From contig NVTY02000026.1 of assembly GCA_002401765.2 (NCBI GenBank), positions 1 through 40,742 of the forward strand: a DNA stretch of 40,742 bases, given 5' to 3'. A program made the position numbers and the translations under genes. The notes beneath the pieces were generated by a model. That model searched no databases. It was not told where the DNA came from and saw only the letters and a program-made list of their open reading frames with translations. This document shows, piece after piece, positions 1-8,189 of this stretch; position 1 is the stretch's first letter; each line of letters opens with the position of its first letter. The DNA comes from Thiotrichaceae bacterium. GTDB taxonomy: Bacteria > Pseudomonadota > Gammaproteobacteria > SZUA-140.

Positions 1-87
1 ATTCAGCATATTGTTGATCCGCTGCACTACGGCACTATTGGCGGTATCTGGACTAAAGCTATCTGGTTTATTTTTGGACTTATTTAA
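1..87 (+). pseudogene. C-terminal fragment of a PepSY-associated membrane protein
   Basis: Reading from base 1, the frame is open for 28 codons and stops at TAA 85-87. It contains the string DPLHYGTIGGIWTK followed by a hydrophobic AIWFIFGLI. This matches the last part of PepSY-associated TM (iron-regulated membrane) proteins, where a DPLH-x-G-x-x-GG-x-x-TK motif precedes the last transmembrane helix. In intact proteins that helix continues well past FGL. Here it is cut by a stop, and the following DNA is tssC in another frame. I read this as the broken end of an unrelated gene joined to the T6SS locus. The family call rests on a short motif remembered from the family, so it is tentative. Confidence 0.5.
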
Positions 88-1561
88 CAATGTCATCGAC
101 CTTGATGCGGTTCTTTCTCAGCCTGCCTATCTGACTAACTTAAACGCGTTTTTAAATGAGCAAGATGATGCGAGGGCACTACGTTACTGCCTTGAAAACT
201 TCATAGCAAAAAGTAGACTAACCTCAGCCGCCAATGCCAAAGGCGCGGCCTTTCAGTTAATTGCAGATATCGATGAAGCCATTAATGCACAGTTAAACAC
301 CCTCATTCACCACCCAACATTCCAGAAACTCGAAGCGTCGTGGCGCGGCCTGTGGTTTCTGCTTAAAAAGACCGATGGAACCAAAAACATCAAACTCAAA
401 ATGCTGGATATCAGCTGGGCAGAGGTCACTAAAGATATCAGTAGAGCGCTTGAATTTGACCAGAGCCAACTCTTCCAGAAGATATATAGTGAAGAATACG
501 GCTCGCCGGGCGGCCAACCCTATGGTGTAATCATTGGCGACTATGAGATCAGCCACCGGATTTCCACCAAACATCCGCATGATGATATTGCGACGCTAGA
601 GGGCATGGCACAGATTGCGGCGGCCTCACTCTCCCCTTTTATTGCCGCCGCCTCAAGCGAGCTTTTTGGCATGGGGGATTTTTCAGGACTTGGACAGCCG
701 CTTAAATTAGAAGCCATCTTCAAACAGAAAGAATATACAAAATGGAACTCACTAAGGGAAAAGGTAGATGCTCGCTTTATTGCCTTAACCCTACCCCGGA
801 CACTGATGCGCCAGCCTTACCGCAAGTCCGCTGGCAGCTACAAAGGGATTTACTTTCATGAACTCACCGATGCCAATGGCCATCACCATCTGTGGGGCAA
901 CGCCTGCTACGCCTTCGGTGGCATTTTAATCAGAGAATTCCAGCATGTCGGTTGGTTTGGTCATATCAGAGGAACCCCGCGTAATTATATTTCAGGCGGC
1001 CTGGCCTCAGACATTCCCATCGATACTTTTAGTACCGCGCCCGGTAAGATCGCATTCAAGCCCGCCACCGATGTAATCGTCACTGATGCGCAAGAAAAGG
1101 TGATCAGCGAACTAGGGTTCATGCCGCTATGCCAGGGCTACCTGTCACCTTACGCCACGTTTTATAATAATCAGACCATCCATCAAGCACACCCATATAG
1201 CGCTGCCGATGCCCGCATTAATGGCCAGCTCTCTGCGATGCTACAACATGTATTATGTGGCGCTAGGGTTGCTCATTACGTCAAAGTCATGATGCGCGAT
1301 AAAGTGGGCTCATTTTCCAGCGCCGAGTTATGCGAACGAGCACTGAGTGAATGGCTACTGAAATATACCGCTGGTCAGGAAGACCTTGACTGGGAAACTC
1401 AGGCGAGATATCCATTAAAACAGGCCTCCGTTGAGGTAAAAGAGCAGCCCTCAAAACCCGGTGAGTATATTTGTGTGATCCGCTTACAGCCGCACTATCA
1501 ACTCGACCAGATGGTCTCTGAATTAGAGCTGGTAACCGAGCTTACGGCATTAAAGAATTAA
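11..1561 (+). CDS. tssC: T6SS contractile sheath large subunit TssC (VipB/ImpD-like), 5' end disturbed
   Basis: TssC forms the contractile sheath of the type VI secretion apparatus in the cytoplasm together with TssB. Diagnostic family blocks are present: IHHPTFQKLEASWRGL near residue 100, EYGSPGGQPYGVIIGDY near 160-180, the HLWGNACYAF segment near 290-300, and a C-terminal half ending in the RLQPHYQLDQM block. The frame is open to the left edge. The only in-frame starts before the conserved part are TTG codons (11, 14, 50 and 74), and residues 1-25 overlap the PepSY fragment, so those residues are probably not native. The conserved domain is otherwise full length and free of stops. tssE begins 3 bases after the stop, which suggests one operon. 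The gene either lost its native 5' end in a rearrangement or now uses a TTG start. Confidence 0.9.
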   Translation: MLIRCTTALLAVSGLKLSGLFLDLFNNVIDLDAVLSQPAYLTNLNAFLNEQDDARALRYCLENFIAKSRLTSAANAKGAAFQLIADIDEAINAQLNTLIHHPTFQKLEASWRGLWFLLKKTDGTKNIKLKMLDISWAEVTKDISRALEFDQSQLFQKIYSEEYGSPGGQPYGVIIGDYEISHRISTKHPHDDIATLEGMAQIAAASLSPFIAAASSELFGMGDFSGLGQPLKLEAIFKQKEYTKWNSLREKVDARFIALTLPRTLMRQPYRKSAGSYKGIYFHELTDANGHHHLWGNACYAFGGILIREFQHVGWFGHIRGTPRNYISGGLASDIPIDTFSTAPGKIAFKPATDVIVTDAQEKVISELGFMPLCQGYLSPYATFYNNQTIHQAHPYSAADARINGQLSAMLQHVLCGARVAHYVKVMMRDKVGSFSSAELCERALSEWLLKYTAGQEDLDWETQARYPLKQASVEVKEQPSKPGEYICVIRLQPHYQLDQMVSELELVTELTALKN

Positions 1562-1564
1562 CTC

Positions 1565-2062
1565 ATGGCACGCATCGATAAAGCAAAAAAATTACGTCCA
1601 TCGGTTCTCGACCGCCTATTTGACGATGAGCCTCACAATCAAACCGAACGAGACCTAGACAACCACCAACTGCTAAAACAGTTACGTTCCAGCATCCGCC
1701 GTGATCTGGAAAGCCTACTTAACACTCGCTTTCATATCACTGAACCAGCCGATGAGTTCCCACAACTAGAAAAATCGCTATTGAATTATGGCCTGCCCGA
1801 TTTGGCCACCGTTAATATCATGGATATTGATAAAAGAAATGAATTCACCCGCGCACTTGAAAAAACATTAGAATACTTTGAGCCCCGCTTTAAGTCTGTA
1901 AAGGTTTCATTTCTCGAGCGCGATGATAATGCCGATCGTACCTTGCGCTTTAGAATCGATGCGGTCATCTATGCAGACCCGCTGCCGGAGATTGTCGTCT
2001 TCGACTCAATCTTTGAGTCAGTGACTAGAACTGTGAACGTTAAGGAAATTAGCCATGGCTGA
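1565..2062 (+). CDS. tssE: T6SS baseplate subunit TssE (gp25-like)
   Basis: This 165-residue protein has the gp25-like baseplate fold typical of TssE. An N-terminal PSVLDRLFDDEP segment is followed by a helical stretch with SIRRDLESLLNTR near residues 40-53, then LLNYGLPDL and a C-terminal beta-rich part (RTLRFRIDAVIYA). The SIRRDLExLLNTR block is the family signature. TssE links the baseplate to the sheath, acting with TssF, TssG and TssK. The ATG is 3 bases downstream of the tssC stop, and the last 8 bases overlap tssF, so translation is probably coupled. The length is normal for the family. Confidence 0.95.
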   Translation: MARIDKAKKLRPSVLDRLFDDEPHNQTERDLDNHQLLKQLRSSIRRDLESLLNTRFHITEPADEFPQLEKSLLNYGLPDLATVNIMDIDKRNEFTRALEKTLEYFEPRFKSVKVSFLERDDNADRTLRFRIDAVIYADPLPEIVVFDSIFESVTRTVNVKEISHG

Positions 2063-3890
2063 TGAACTACTTCCCTACTATGAAAAGGAGCTCGCCTACA
2101 TTCGTCAACTCGGCGCCGAGTTTGCGAAAGAGCATCCCAAAGTAGCCGGTCGCCTGGGGATCAATAACGATACCATTGAAGACCCGCATGTCTCTCGTCT
2201 GGTCGAAAGCTTTGCCTTTTTAAATGCGCGCACACAGCACAAACTGGATGATGATTTCCCAGAACTGAGCGATGCCTTGCTCAGCGTACTCTACCCACAT
2301 TACCAGCGCCCAATTCCATCAATGTCGATCGTACAGTTTGAAGCAGACGAAGAGATGCTAGATTCACGCTACGCCATCCACAAAGGAACGTTACTAGAAA
2401 CTGAGCAGTTCAATGGTGAAAACTGTCAATTCAGCACAGCATACGATATTGAATTGCAGCCAATAAAAGTCACCAGCGCCCACTTAATCGGCAGCCCGTT
2501 TTCAACACCGGCCTCAGAAAAGATAAAAGGCGCCAATAGCGTATTAAAATTGTCTCTATCAACATTTTCTGAAGAGATTAGTTTCTCCGACCTCGCCCTT
2601 GAGAAGCTTCGCTTTCACCTCAAGGGGCAATCTCAGCACATCATTCCACTTTACCAGATGTTGCTCAGTGGCTGCATCAATATTGCACTCAAAAACCCGA
2701 CAGAAAGCTCTCCAGCTACCCTGCTCGGACGGGATAAGATTAAACCAGTGGGTTTTCACCCCGACCAGGGACTATTACCTTATCCACCATCATCTTTTAT
2801 TGGCTACCGCCTCTTAACTGAGTACTTTGTTTTTCCTGAAAAATTTATGTTCATTGATATCACCGGGCTCGCCGCTAAGATCCCCGCACAAACAGGAAGT
2901 CAGCTCGACCTCTATATTTATCTCGACACAGCCAATATCGAATTGGAACATAACGTATCAGAAAGCACATTTTTATTGGGCTGCGCACCCGTCGTCAATC
3001 TTTTTTCACACACAGCGGATCCCATACGACTCGACCATACCGACACGGAATACCAGATCATCCCAGATGCCCGCCGCCCAAGCGGCTATGAAATCTACTC
3101 AGTCGATGATGTCGTGGCGACCTCCTCGGCGGGTGAAGAAGAGAACTATACACCTTTTTACGGCATCAACCATGAACAGCGCTCATCCGAGACTCACGCC
3201 TTCTGGTTTGCCTCGAGAAGAGATTCCAAACAAGGTATTTTTGACCGCGATGACGGAACGGACATGTACCTATCACTGGTTGATCTCAACTTTAATCCCA
3301 ATCATCCTGATGATCGCACCATCACCCTCAAAACCACCTGTAGCAACCGAGACCTGCCTGCCAGACTCCCTTTTACCACCGACCAACCAAAGCTGCAGTG
3401 CACTAATATCGCACCACCCTGCCGCCGTGTTCGCTGCTTAATGCCATTCACTCAAGTTGTGCGAGCGCCGCTACGTAACCACGCACGCTGGCGATTAATC
3501 TCACACCTCAATCTAAATCATCTTTCATTAACTGGCGGTGATGACGCAACCCTGGCACTGAAAGAAATCCTCCGTTTATATGACTTCAAAGAGTCTGCGA
3601 TTACCCAGGCACTGATTAGCGCGATATTATCGGTACATGCGAAACCCATCAGTGCGCCGCTGGAGATCGATGGGCGCGCCACCATGTGCCGTGGTATGGA
3701 GGTCAGAATAGCGCTAGATGATACCCAGCTAACCGGCAGCAGCGCCTATCTGTTCGCCACCGTATTAGAGCAATTTTTCGCCCTGTACTGCTCCATTAAT
3801 TCGTTTACAAGGCTACTGGTTAACGTTAACAATAGAGAAGGTTATCTAAAAAAATGTCCACCGAGAGCCGGCGAAAAAGTCTTTCTATAA
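2055..3890 (+). CDS. tssF: T6SS baseplate subunit TssF
   Basis: This 611-residue protein opens with the highly conserved TssF start (LLPYYEKELAYIRQLGAEFA), followed by HPKVAGRLGI and VSRLVESFAFLNARTQHKLDDDFPEL. TssF (ImpG/VasA, DUF879) forms a wedge complex with TssG in the T6SS baseplate. The C-terminal third has the expected GRATMCRGMEVRIALDD and YLFATVLEQFFALY blocks, so the gene is full length. It overlaps tssE by 8 bases and tssG by 37 bases, typical of a tightly coupled baseplate operon. Confidence 0.96.
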   Translation: MADELLPYYEKELAYIRQLGAEFAKEHPKVAGRLGINNDTIEDPHVSRLVESFAFLNARTQHKLDDDFPELSDALLSVLYPHYQRPIPSMSIVQFEADEEMLDSRYAIHKGTLLETEQFNGENCQFSTAYDIELQPIKVTSAHLIGSPFSTPASEKIKGANSVLKLSLSTFSEEISFSDLALEKLRFHLKGQSQHIIPLYQMLLSGCINIALKNPTESSPATLLGRDKIKPVGFHPDQGLLPYPPSSFIGYRLLTEYFVFPEKFMFIDITGLAAKIPAQTGSQLDLYIYLDTANIELEHNVSESTFLLGCAPVVNLFSHTADPIRLDHTDTEYQIIPDARRPSGYEIYSVDDVVATSSAGEEENYTPFYGINHEQRSSETHAFWFASRRDSKQGIFDRDDGTDMYLSLVDLNFNPNHPDDRTITLKTTCSNRDLPARLPFTTDQPKLQCTNIAPPCRRVRCLMPFTQVVRAPLRNHARWRLISHLNLNHLSLTGGDDATLALKEILRLYDFKESAITQALISAILSVHAKPISAPLEIDGRATMCRGMEVRIALDDTQLTGSSAYLFATVLEQFFALYCSINSFTRLLVNVNNREGYLKKCPPRAGEKVFL

Positions 3891-4969
3891 TAGAGAGACT
3901 GACCGAGCGCCCCTACGAGTACTCCTTTACACAGGCCGTGCGTTTATTAGAGCGCGCCACGGCACTCAATAAAAAGGAAGACAAGCTGCAAGCCAATAGG
4001 CCAATTGCTCGCTTCATGCCGCCGAGCGCTGAGTTCTTGCGTTTTAAGACTCATCAATCTTTCGCATTCCCCTCGTCCGAAATAGCATCCATCCGTCAAA
4101 GCCTCAGCAATGATAATACTCGCCAGTGGCAAATGATCATTAATTTCATGGGTATCAGTGGTAGCAGTGGCTATTTACCCTTTCACTATACCGAAATGGC
4201 ACTACAGCGACTAAAGCTCAAAGATGGCTCGATGATCGATTTCTTTGACCTCTTCAACCATCGCATCATCTCGCTCTTTTACCAGGCCTCATGTAAATAT
4301 AGCTTGCCGATGGCGTACGAAAGAAAACGACTTGAATCCCCAGACGACAACCGTAGCGATAACGTCACCCAGGCACTACTATCACTGATTGGCATTGGCA
4401 CTCGGGGGAGTAACAATCGCTTACATATAAAAGATGAATCACTTGTCTATTATGCTGGGCTGTTCATGGAAAATGTACGCAGCGCCTCTGGCTTAAAGCA
4501 AATTCTACAAAATCATTTCTCTATTCCCGTTGAGATAGAAGATTTTATCGGCCAATGGCAGCCGCTTATTGATGATGTACGCACACGGCTCTCGGTTGAA
4601 AGCAGCACCGCACAAAACAACTGCCTAGGAAAGAATGCGATATTAGGCAGCAAAGGATGGTACGTGCAGGGGAAAATACGCATCATATTGGGCCCGCTCA
4701 ATAAATCACAGCTGAGTACATTCTCGCCCGGCACTAACACCTTAAGGGCACTCGATGAGGTTGTACGACTATATCTAGGCATCGAACATGACTATGACTT
4801 TGTGATGCGGATTAAACGACAGGATATTCCGAAACAGGTGGGGCTCTCATCGCAGCAGCCCGCCGTGGTTGGCTGGAATACCTGGCTATCCAGCAAACCA
4901 GCAGAGCGTGATATCGAGTACCAGAACAAAATGGTGGACATCCCAGTATCAGCCAGACGACTTAATTAG
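3854..4969 (+). CDS. tssG: T6SS baseplate subunit TssG
   Basis: This 371-residue protein matches TssG (ImpH/VasB, DUF1305). It has the early YEYSFTQAVRLLER motif, a FMGISGSSGYLPFHYTEMAL block near residue 95-115, DFFDLFNHRIISLFY near 130, and LLSLIGIGTRGSNNRL near 175-190. TssG binds TssF in the baseplate wedge. The start at 3854 lies inside the end of tssF. It is preceded by an AGAAGG-like stretch at a somewhat long distance, so re-initiation from tssF translation is likely. It is the last baseplate gene before a 327-base gap and the effector cassette. Confidence 0.94.
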   Translation: MSTESRRKSLSIIERLTERPYEYSFTQAVRLLERATALNKKEDKLQANRPIARFMPPSAEFLRFKTHQSFAFPSSEIASIRQSLSNDNTRQWQMIINFMGISGSSGYLPFHYTEMALQRLKLKDGSMIDFFDLFNHRIISLFYQASCKYSLPMAYERKRLESPDDNRSDNVTQALLSLIGIGTRGSNNRLHIKDESLVYYAGLFMENVRSASGLKQILQNHFSIPVEIEDFIGQWQPLIDDVRTRLSVESSTAQNNCLGKNAILGSKGWYVQGKIRIILGPLNKSQLSTFSPGTNTLRALDEVVRLYLGIEHDYDFVMRIKRQDIPKQVGLSSQQPAVVGWNTWLSSKPAERDIEYQNKMVDIPVSARRLN

Positions 4970-5296
4970 TCACTTATGTTAGGCACAGTCACACCATTAG
5001 TATTATGATATTGGGATGCATAATACAGGTATATTTTGATCCCTATACAGATTACTTGCTGACATCTTTCAGCCAAACCACCGCCACCGGATTGTCAGAC
5101 AAGCAGGATGGAAGCATTAGCCACCCGGTTTCTGTCTGAGATTACAGCGCTAAAGGCCAGTGAAAGGCGCTTAAAATGTGTCTGCGTTAAAGAACAAGCG
5201 TTATATTAAAGCGATTAGACTCGCCTTCGAAGAATTACAGCTTCTCAAGCGCGCGTGTGCGTAACATCAGTTATATAATAACAACAGGAGAACACC
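4970..5296 (+). other. Gap between tssG and the effector cassette
   Basis: No convincing gene is visible. Two short open frames exist, an ATG frame of 44 codons (5005-5139) and an ATG frame of 33 codons (5108-5209). Neither has a Shine-Dalgarno sequence or a recognisable motif. The last bases carry a good ribosome-binding site (AGGAG, six bases before the ATG at 5297) for the PAAR-like gene. The gap, together with the jump in G+C that follows, suggests the cassette is a separate transcription unit. Confidence 0.4.
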
Positions 5297-5677
5297 ATGG
5301 GACAGACAACCTATGCAAACGGGCGAGGGATAGCACATCAGGGCAGCGGCGGGACAAGTGTGGTTTTCCCCGATGTGTGCCTGACACCGATCGGCAATGC
5401 CGTCGTCCCGATCCCCTACCCCAACATCGGCAAAGCACAGGACACCGTTAACGGGCCAAAATCGGTCGAAGTCGATGGGAAAATGCCCATGGTCAAAGGC
5501 GCACAATACTCAAAAAGCAGTGGTGACGAAGCGGGCTCACGCAAAGGGATTACTAGTGGTACCGTCAAGGATGTTTGTGAATTTCTGATGTACTCTTTTG
5601 ACGTGAAATTTGAAGGCAAAAATGTCTGCCGCCTGGGTGATCCGTTATGGCACAATAACAAAAATATTGCAGGCTAA
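5297..5677 (+). CDS. PAAR-like (DUF4150) T6SS spike-tip protein
   Basis: This 126-residue protein begins with the DUF4150/Tox-PAAR-like pattern: ANGRGIAHQGSGG, then VVFPDVCLTP, then VPIPYPNIGKAQDT and a glycine/serine-rich middle ending in GKNVCRLGDPLWHNNKN. In the family these segments form the conical tip that caps the VgrG spike and carries or recruits effectors. It stands alone, without a fused toxin domain, so effector delivery would be by non-covalent recruitment. A clear AGGAG ribosome-binding site precedes the ATG. The genes downstream (TIGR02270, ketosynthase-like, DUF2235) are a familiar companion set for this kind of tip protein. Confidence 0.9.
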   Translation: MGQTTYANGRGIAHQGSGGTSVVFPDVCLTPIGNAVVPIPYPNIGKAQDTVNGPKSVEVDGKMPMVKGAQYSKSSGDEAGSRKGITSGTVKDVCEFLMYSFDVKFEGKNVCRLGDPLWHNNKNIAG

Positions 5678-5708
5678 ATTGAATGTCAAATGCAGCAACA
5701 GCGGATAG

Positions 5709-5736
5709 CCCAGCGAATACCCAGCGAATACCCAGC
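5709..5736 (+). repeat. Short tandem repeat, 11-mer x 2.5
   Basis: CCCAGCGAATA occurs twice head to tail and begins a third time, immediately before the start of the next gene. The unit is not a multiple of three and lies outside the coding frame of that gene. Confidence 0.7.
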
Positions 5737-5747
5737 ACTCTCTGACG

Positions 5748-7025
5748 ATGAAGCCGCCTTATAAAGACTTTTATGAGCACAATGTCGACGATGCCTCTTT
5801 TTTATGGATACTGCGCTCGGTAAAAATCGAACAACCGCATTACAATGCCCACGAGATATACGATCTGGAGCAACGCATCGAAGCCCGGCTCGATGGACTG
5901 ATGACCGCGCTGGAACCCGCCTGGCAAGCCTGTGAAGAAGCGTTGGCATGCCAGCAATCGGGCGAGGTCTTCACCGCCATGGTGACTGCTGTGCGCAGCC
6001 ACGACAGCGGAAAAATCAAAACCGCCGTTGATATCGGTCTGGAAAATGCGCTCGCCACCCCCGGCCTGATCTCCGCCATGGGCTGGCTGCCCGAAGCACT
6101 TGCCGCCCCCTGGATAGAACGTTTTCTCAATAGCAAAGACATGGCGCATCAATACCTAGGGCTGGCCGCCTGTAGCGTGCGCCGCCAGAACCCAGGGGAG
6201 TACCTGACCCAGGCTTTACAACATGGCGATTGCCGCCAACATGAAAAACACTATTGCCGCGCCTTGCGCTTGAGCGGCGAATTACGCCGCCAGAACGACC
6301 TGCCAGCCCTCCAACAGGCCATACACGACGACAATGAAAACATCCGCTTCCAGGCCACTTGGTCCGCCGTATTGTTGGGTCATCTGGCCAGCGTACCGCA
6401 CCTGCACAATTTTGTTTTTAACGCTGGCCCCTATCAACACCGGGCGATTCAACTGGCTTTTCGGCTGCTGCCAGTCGAGCAGGCACGGGAATGGATTGGC
6501 ACGCTGTCAGAAGATGAAAGCCAGACCCGGGCAGTGATCAAGGCCACCGGCGCACTTGGTGATCCCCATGCGATCCATTGGCTGATCGGCAAAATGCAAG
6601 CCCCGGGGTTAGCAAAACTGGCCGGTGAAGCGTTCACCACAATCACCGGCATTGATCTCCAGACGCACCAATTGGTGCTGGAAACGCCCCACAACATCAC
6701 CGCCATTGACCCTGCGGATGACAATGACAATGACAATGAAATGGACATGGACGACAACATGGACGGCGACAGCAGCGACCAGGATGACGATGAAAACCTG
6801 CCCACCCCGGACCCAGAAAAAGTGGCCGCCCTCTGGCGCCGACAAAGCCCGCACTATATTATGGGCCAGCGTTATTTCAGGGGCCAGCCGATAAACGCAA
6901 CACACCTCCAAGCAATACTGACCAGCGGCACACAACGCCAACGCCATGCCGCCGCCCTGGAGCTGGCTCTATTGAATAAAAGCGACATGCCACTGCCCAA
7001 CACCCGCGCCAGGATTCCTGCCTGA
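5748..7025 (+). CDS. TIGR02270-family HEAT-like protein of a T6SS effector cassette
   Basis: This 425-residue protein resembles the TIGR02270 family found next to PAAR-like and DUF2235 genes; the molecular role is not established. Residues ~1-315 are predominantly alpha-helical with HEAT-like units (AAPWIERFLNSKDMAHQYLG, QQAIHDDNENIRFQATWSAV, KATGALGDPHAIHWL). Residues ~323-352 form a very acidic linker rich in Asp/Asn, encoded in part by repeated GACAAT triplets. The C-terminus has the family-like LWRRQSPHYIMGQRYFRGQP block. No good Shine-Dalgarno precedes the ATG. The stop overlaps the next start by one base. By position, an adaptor or chaperone role in effector loading is plausible but inferred. 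Confidence 0.8.
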   Translation: MKPPYKDFYEHNVDDASFLWILRSVKIEQPHYNAHEIYDLEQRIEARLDGLMTALEPAWQACEEALACQQSGEVFTAMVTAVRSHDSGKIKTAVDIGLENALATPGLISAMGWLPEALAAPWIERFLNSKDMAHQYLGLAACSVRRQNPGEYLTQALQHGDCRQHEKHYCRALRLSGELRRQNDLPALQQAIHDDNENIRFQATWSAVLLGHLASVPHLHNFVFNAGPYQHRAIQLAFRLLPVEQAREWIGTLSEDESQTRAVIKATGALGDPHAIHWLIGKMQAPGLAKLAGEAFTTITGIDLQTHQLVLETPHNITAIDPADDNDNDNEMDMDDNMDGDSSDQDDDENLPTPDPEKVAALWRRQSPHYIMGQRYFRGQPINATHLQAILTSGTQRQRHAAALELALLNKSDMPLPNTRARIPA

Positions 7026-8158
7026 TGAGCGACACCATAAACGACACAGACAAAGCCTACATCGCCGGTATCGGCATGATCACCTCCGTGGGGGCCGATA
7101 CCGACATGACGGCCATCGGCATTGCGGCGGAGTACAGTGGCTACCGCATTTCTGACTATCACACCCAGGAAGGCCAGCCCGTGACCATGAGCAATGTCCC
7201 GGCAGAACTGTTTTCATGGGTAGAGGCCGACATAAACCCAGGAAACCGCTACCGTGAACAGTACGACCACATCATCAAAATGGCCATTGTCGCCCTGCGG
7301 GAGGCGCTGTCTCAACAGCCCCTTTTACAACAATCACTCGCACAGCAGTCCCCCATTCCACTGGTGCTGGCTCTGCCGGAACCACGCCCCGGCGTAAAAC
7401 ACATTGACCCCAACATGTTCATCGCCAATCTGGCCGCTCAGGATGATCTTCCCCTCAGCCGTGAGCGCGTGCATCGCCTGTATACCGGCCGTGCTGCTGG
7501 TATACAGGGGCTGGGTATTGCCCTGCGTTACCTTTATGAAGCCGGAGAAGACTATGTGTTATTAGGGGGCAGCGACAGCTATCTGCATTATCCGCGCCTT
7601 CATGATCTGAGTGCCCGGCAACGCCTGCTGGCCCCCGGCGTGGTGGACGGTTTCGCGCCCGGAGAAGGGGCGGGGTTTCTGTTACTGACCCGTCACCCGC
7701 ATCATGCCCTTAACCAGAACGACCAGATCATCGCCCTGCACCCGCCCGGCATCAGCGAAGAACCCGGCCACCTGCACGACAACAGCGACCAGCCCTACCG
7801 TGGCGACGGCCTCGACCAGGCCTTCAAAGGCGCGCTGGCGGGTGCATTAGCGGACAATCACGGCAACAATATTCACACCGTCTATTCCAGCATGAACGGC
7901 GAACACTACTGGGCAAAAGAATGTAGCGTTGCGATACTGCGCAACCAGGCCCACCTGCAAGAAAAGATTACCATCGCCCACCCCGCAGATTGTTACGGTG
8001 ATCTGGGTGCCGCCACCGGTTCGGTGCTGATGGGCTTGGCCGCGTACCACCTGCTGAAAGAACACCCCGGCCCCACCCGCCATCTGGTATACGGCGCTGC
8101 CGACGGCCCCCTGCGCGCCGCCGTGCGGGTGGAAAAAATACCGCAAAACATCCCGTAA
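7025..8158 (+). CDS. Ketosynthase-like (thiolase-fold) protein lacking the catalytic Cys
   Basis: This 377-residue protein has the beta-ketoacyl synthase fold pattern: AGIGMITSVG at the N-terminus, YTGRAAGIQGLGIALRY followed by LLGGSDS near residues 153-187, GFAPGEGAGFLLLT near 215, and YGDLGAATGSVL near 323. Where active enzymes have A-C-A/S-S-G, this protein has G-R-A-A-G, so the Cys is replaced by Arg156. The His of the GH-x-x-GAAG motif is Asp326. It is therefore unlikely to condense acyl chains. Paralogues of this kind sit in T6SS lipase cassettes. A structural or adaptor role, possibly binding the effector or an acyl group, is my inference. Confidence 0.8.
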   Translation: MSDTINDTDKAYIAGIGMITSVGADTDMTAIGIAAEYSGYRISDYHTQEGQPVTMSNVPAELFSWVEADINPGNRYREQYDHIIKMAIVALREALSQQPLLQQSLAQQSPIPLVLALPEPRPGVKHIDPNMFIANLAAQDDLPLSRERVHRLYTGRAAGIQGLGIALRYLYEAGEDYVLLGGSDSYLHYPRLHDLSARQRLLAPGVVDGFAPGEGAGFLLLTRHPHHALNQNDQIIALHPPGISEEPGHLHDNSDQPYRGDGLDQAFKGALAGALADNHGNNIHTVYSSMNGEHYWAKECSVAILRNQAHLQEKITIAHPADCYGDLGAATGSVLMGLAAYHLLKEHPGPTRHLVYGAADGPLRAAVRVEKIPQNIP

Positions 8159-8189
8159 AACAGGCACAACACCCGAAGAGAGGTTTTTA

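Noticed and set aside
2827..3441. 204-codon frame on the plus strand inside tssF
   Set aside because: It lies wholly within the conserved tssF gene, has a low-complexity translation and no family resemblance.
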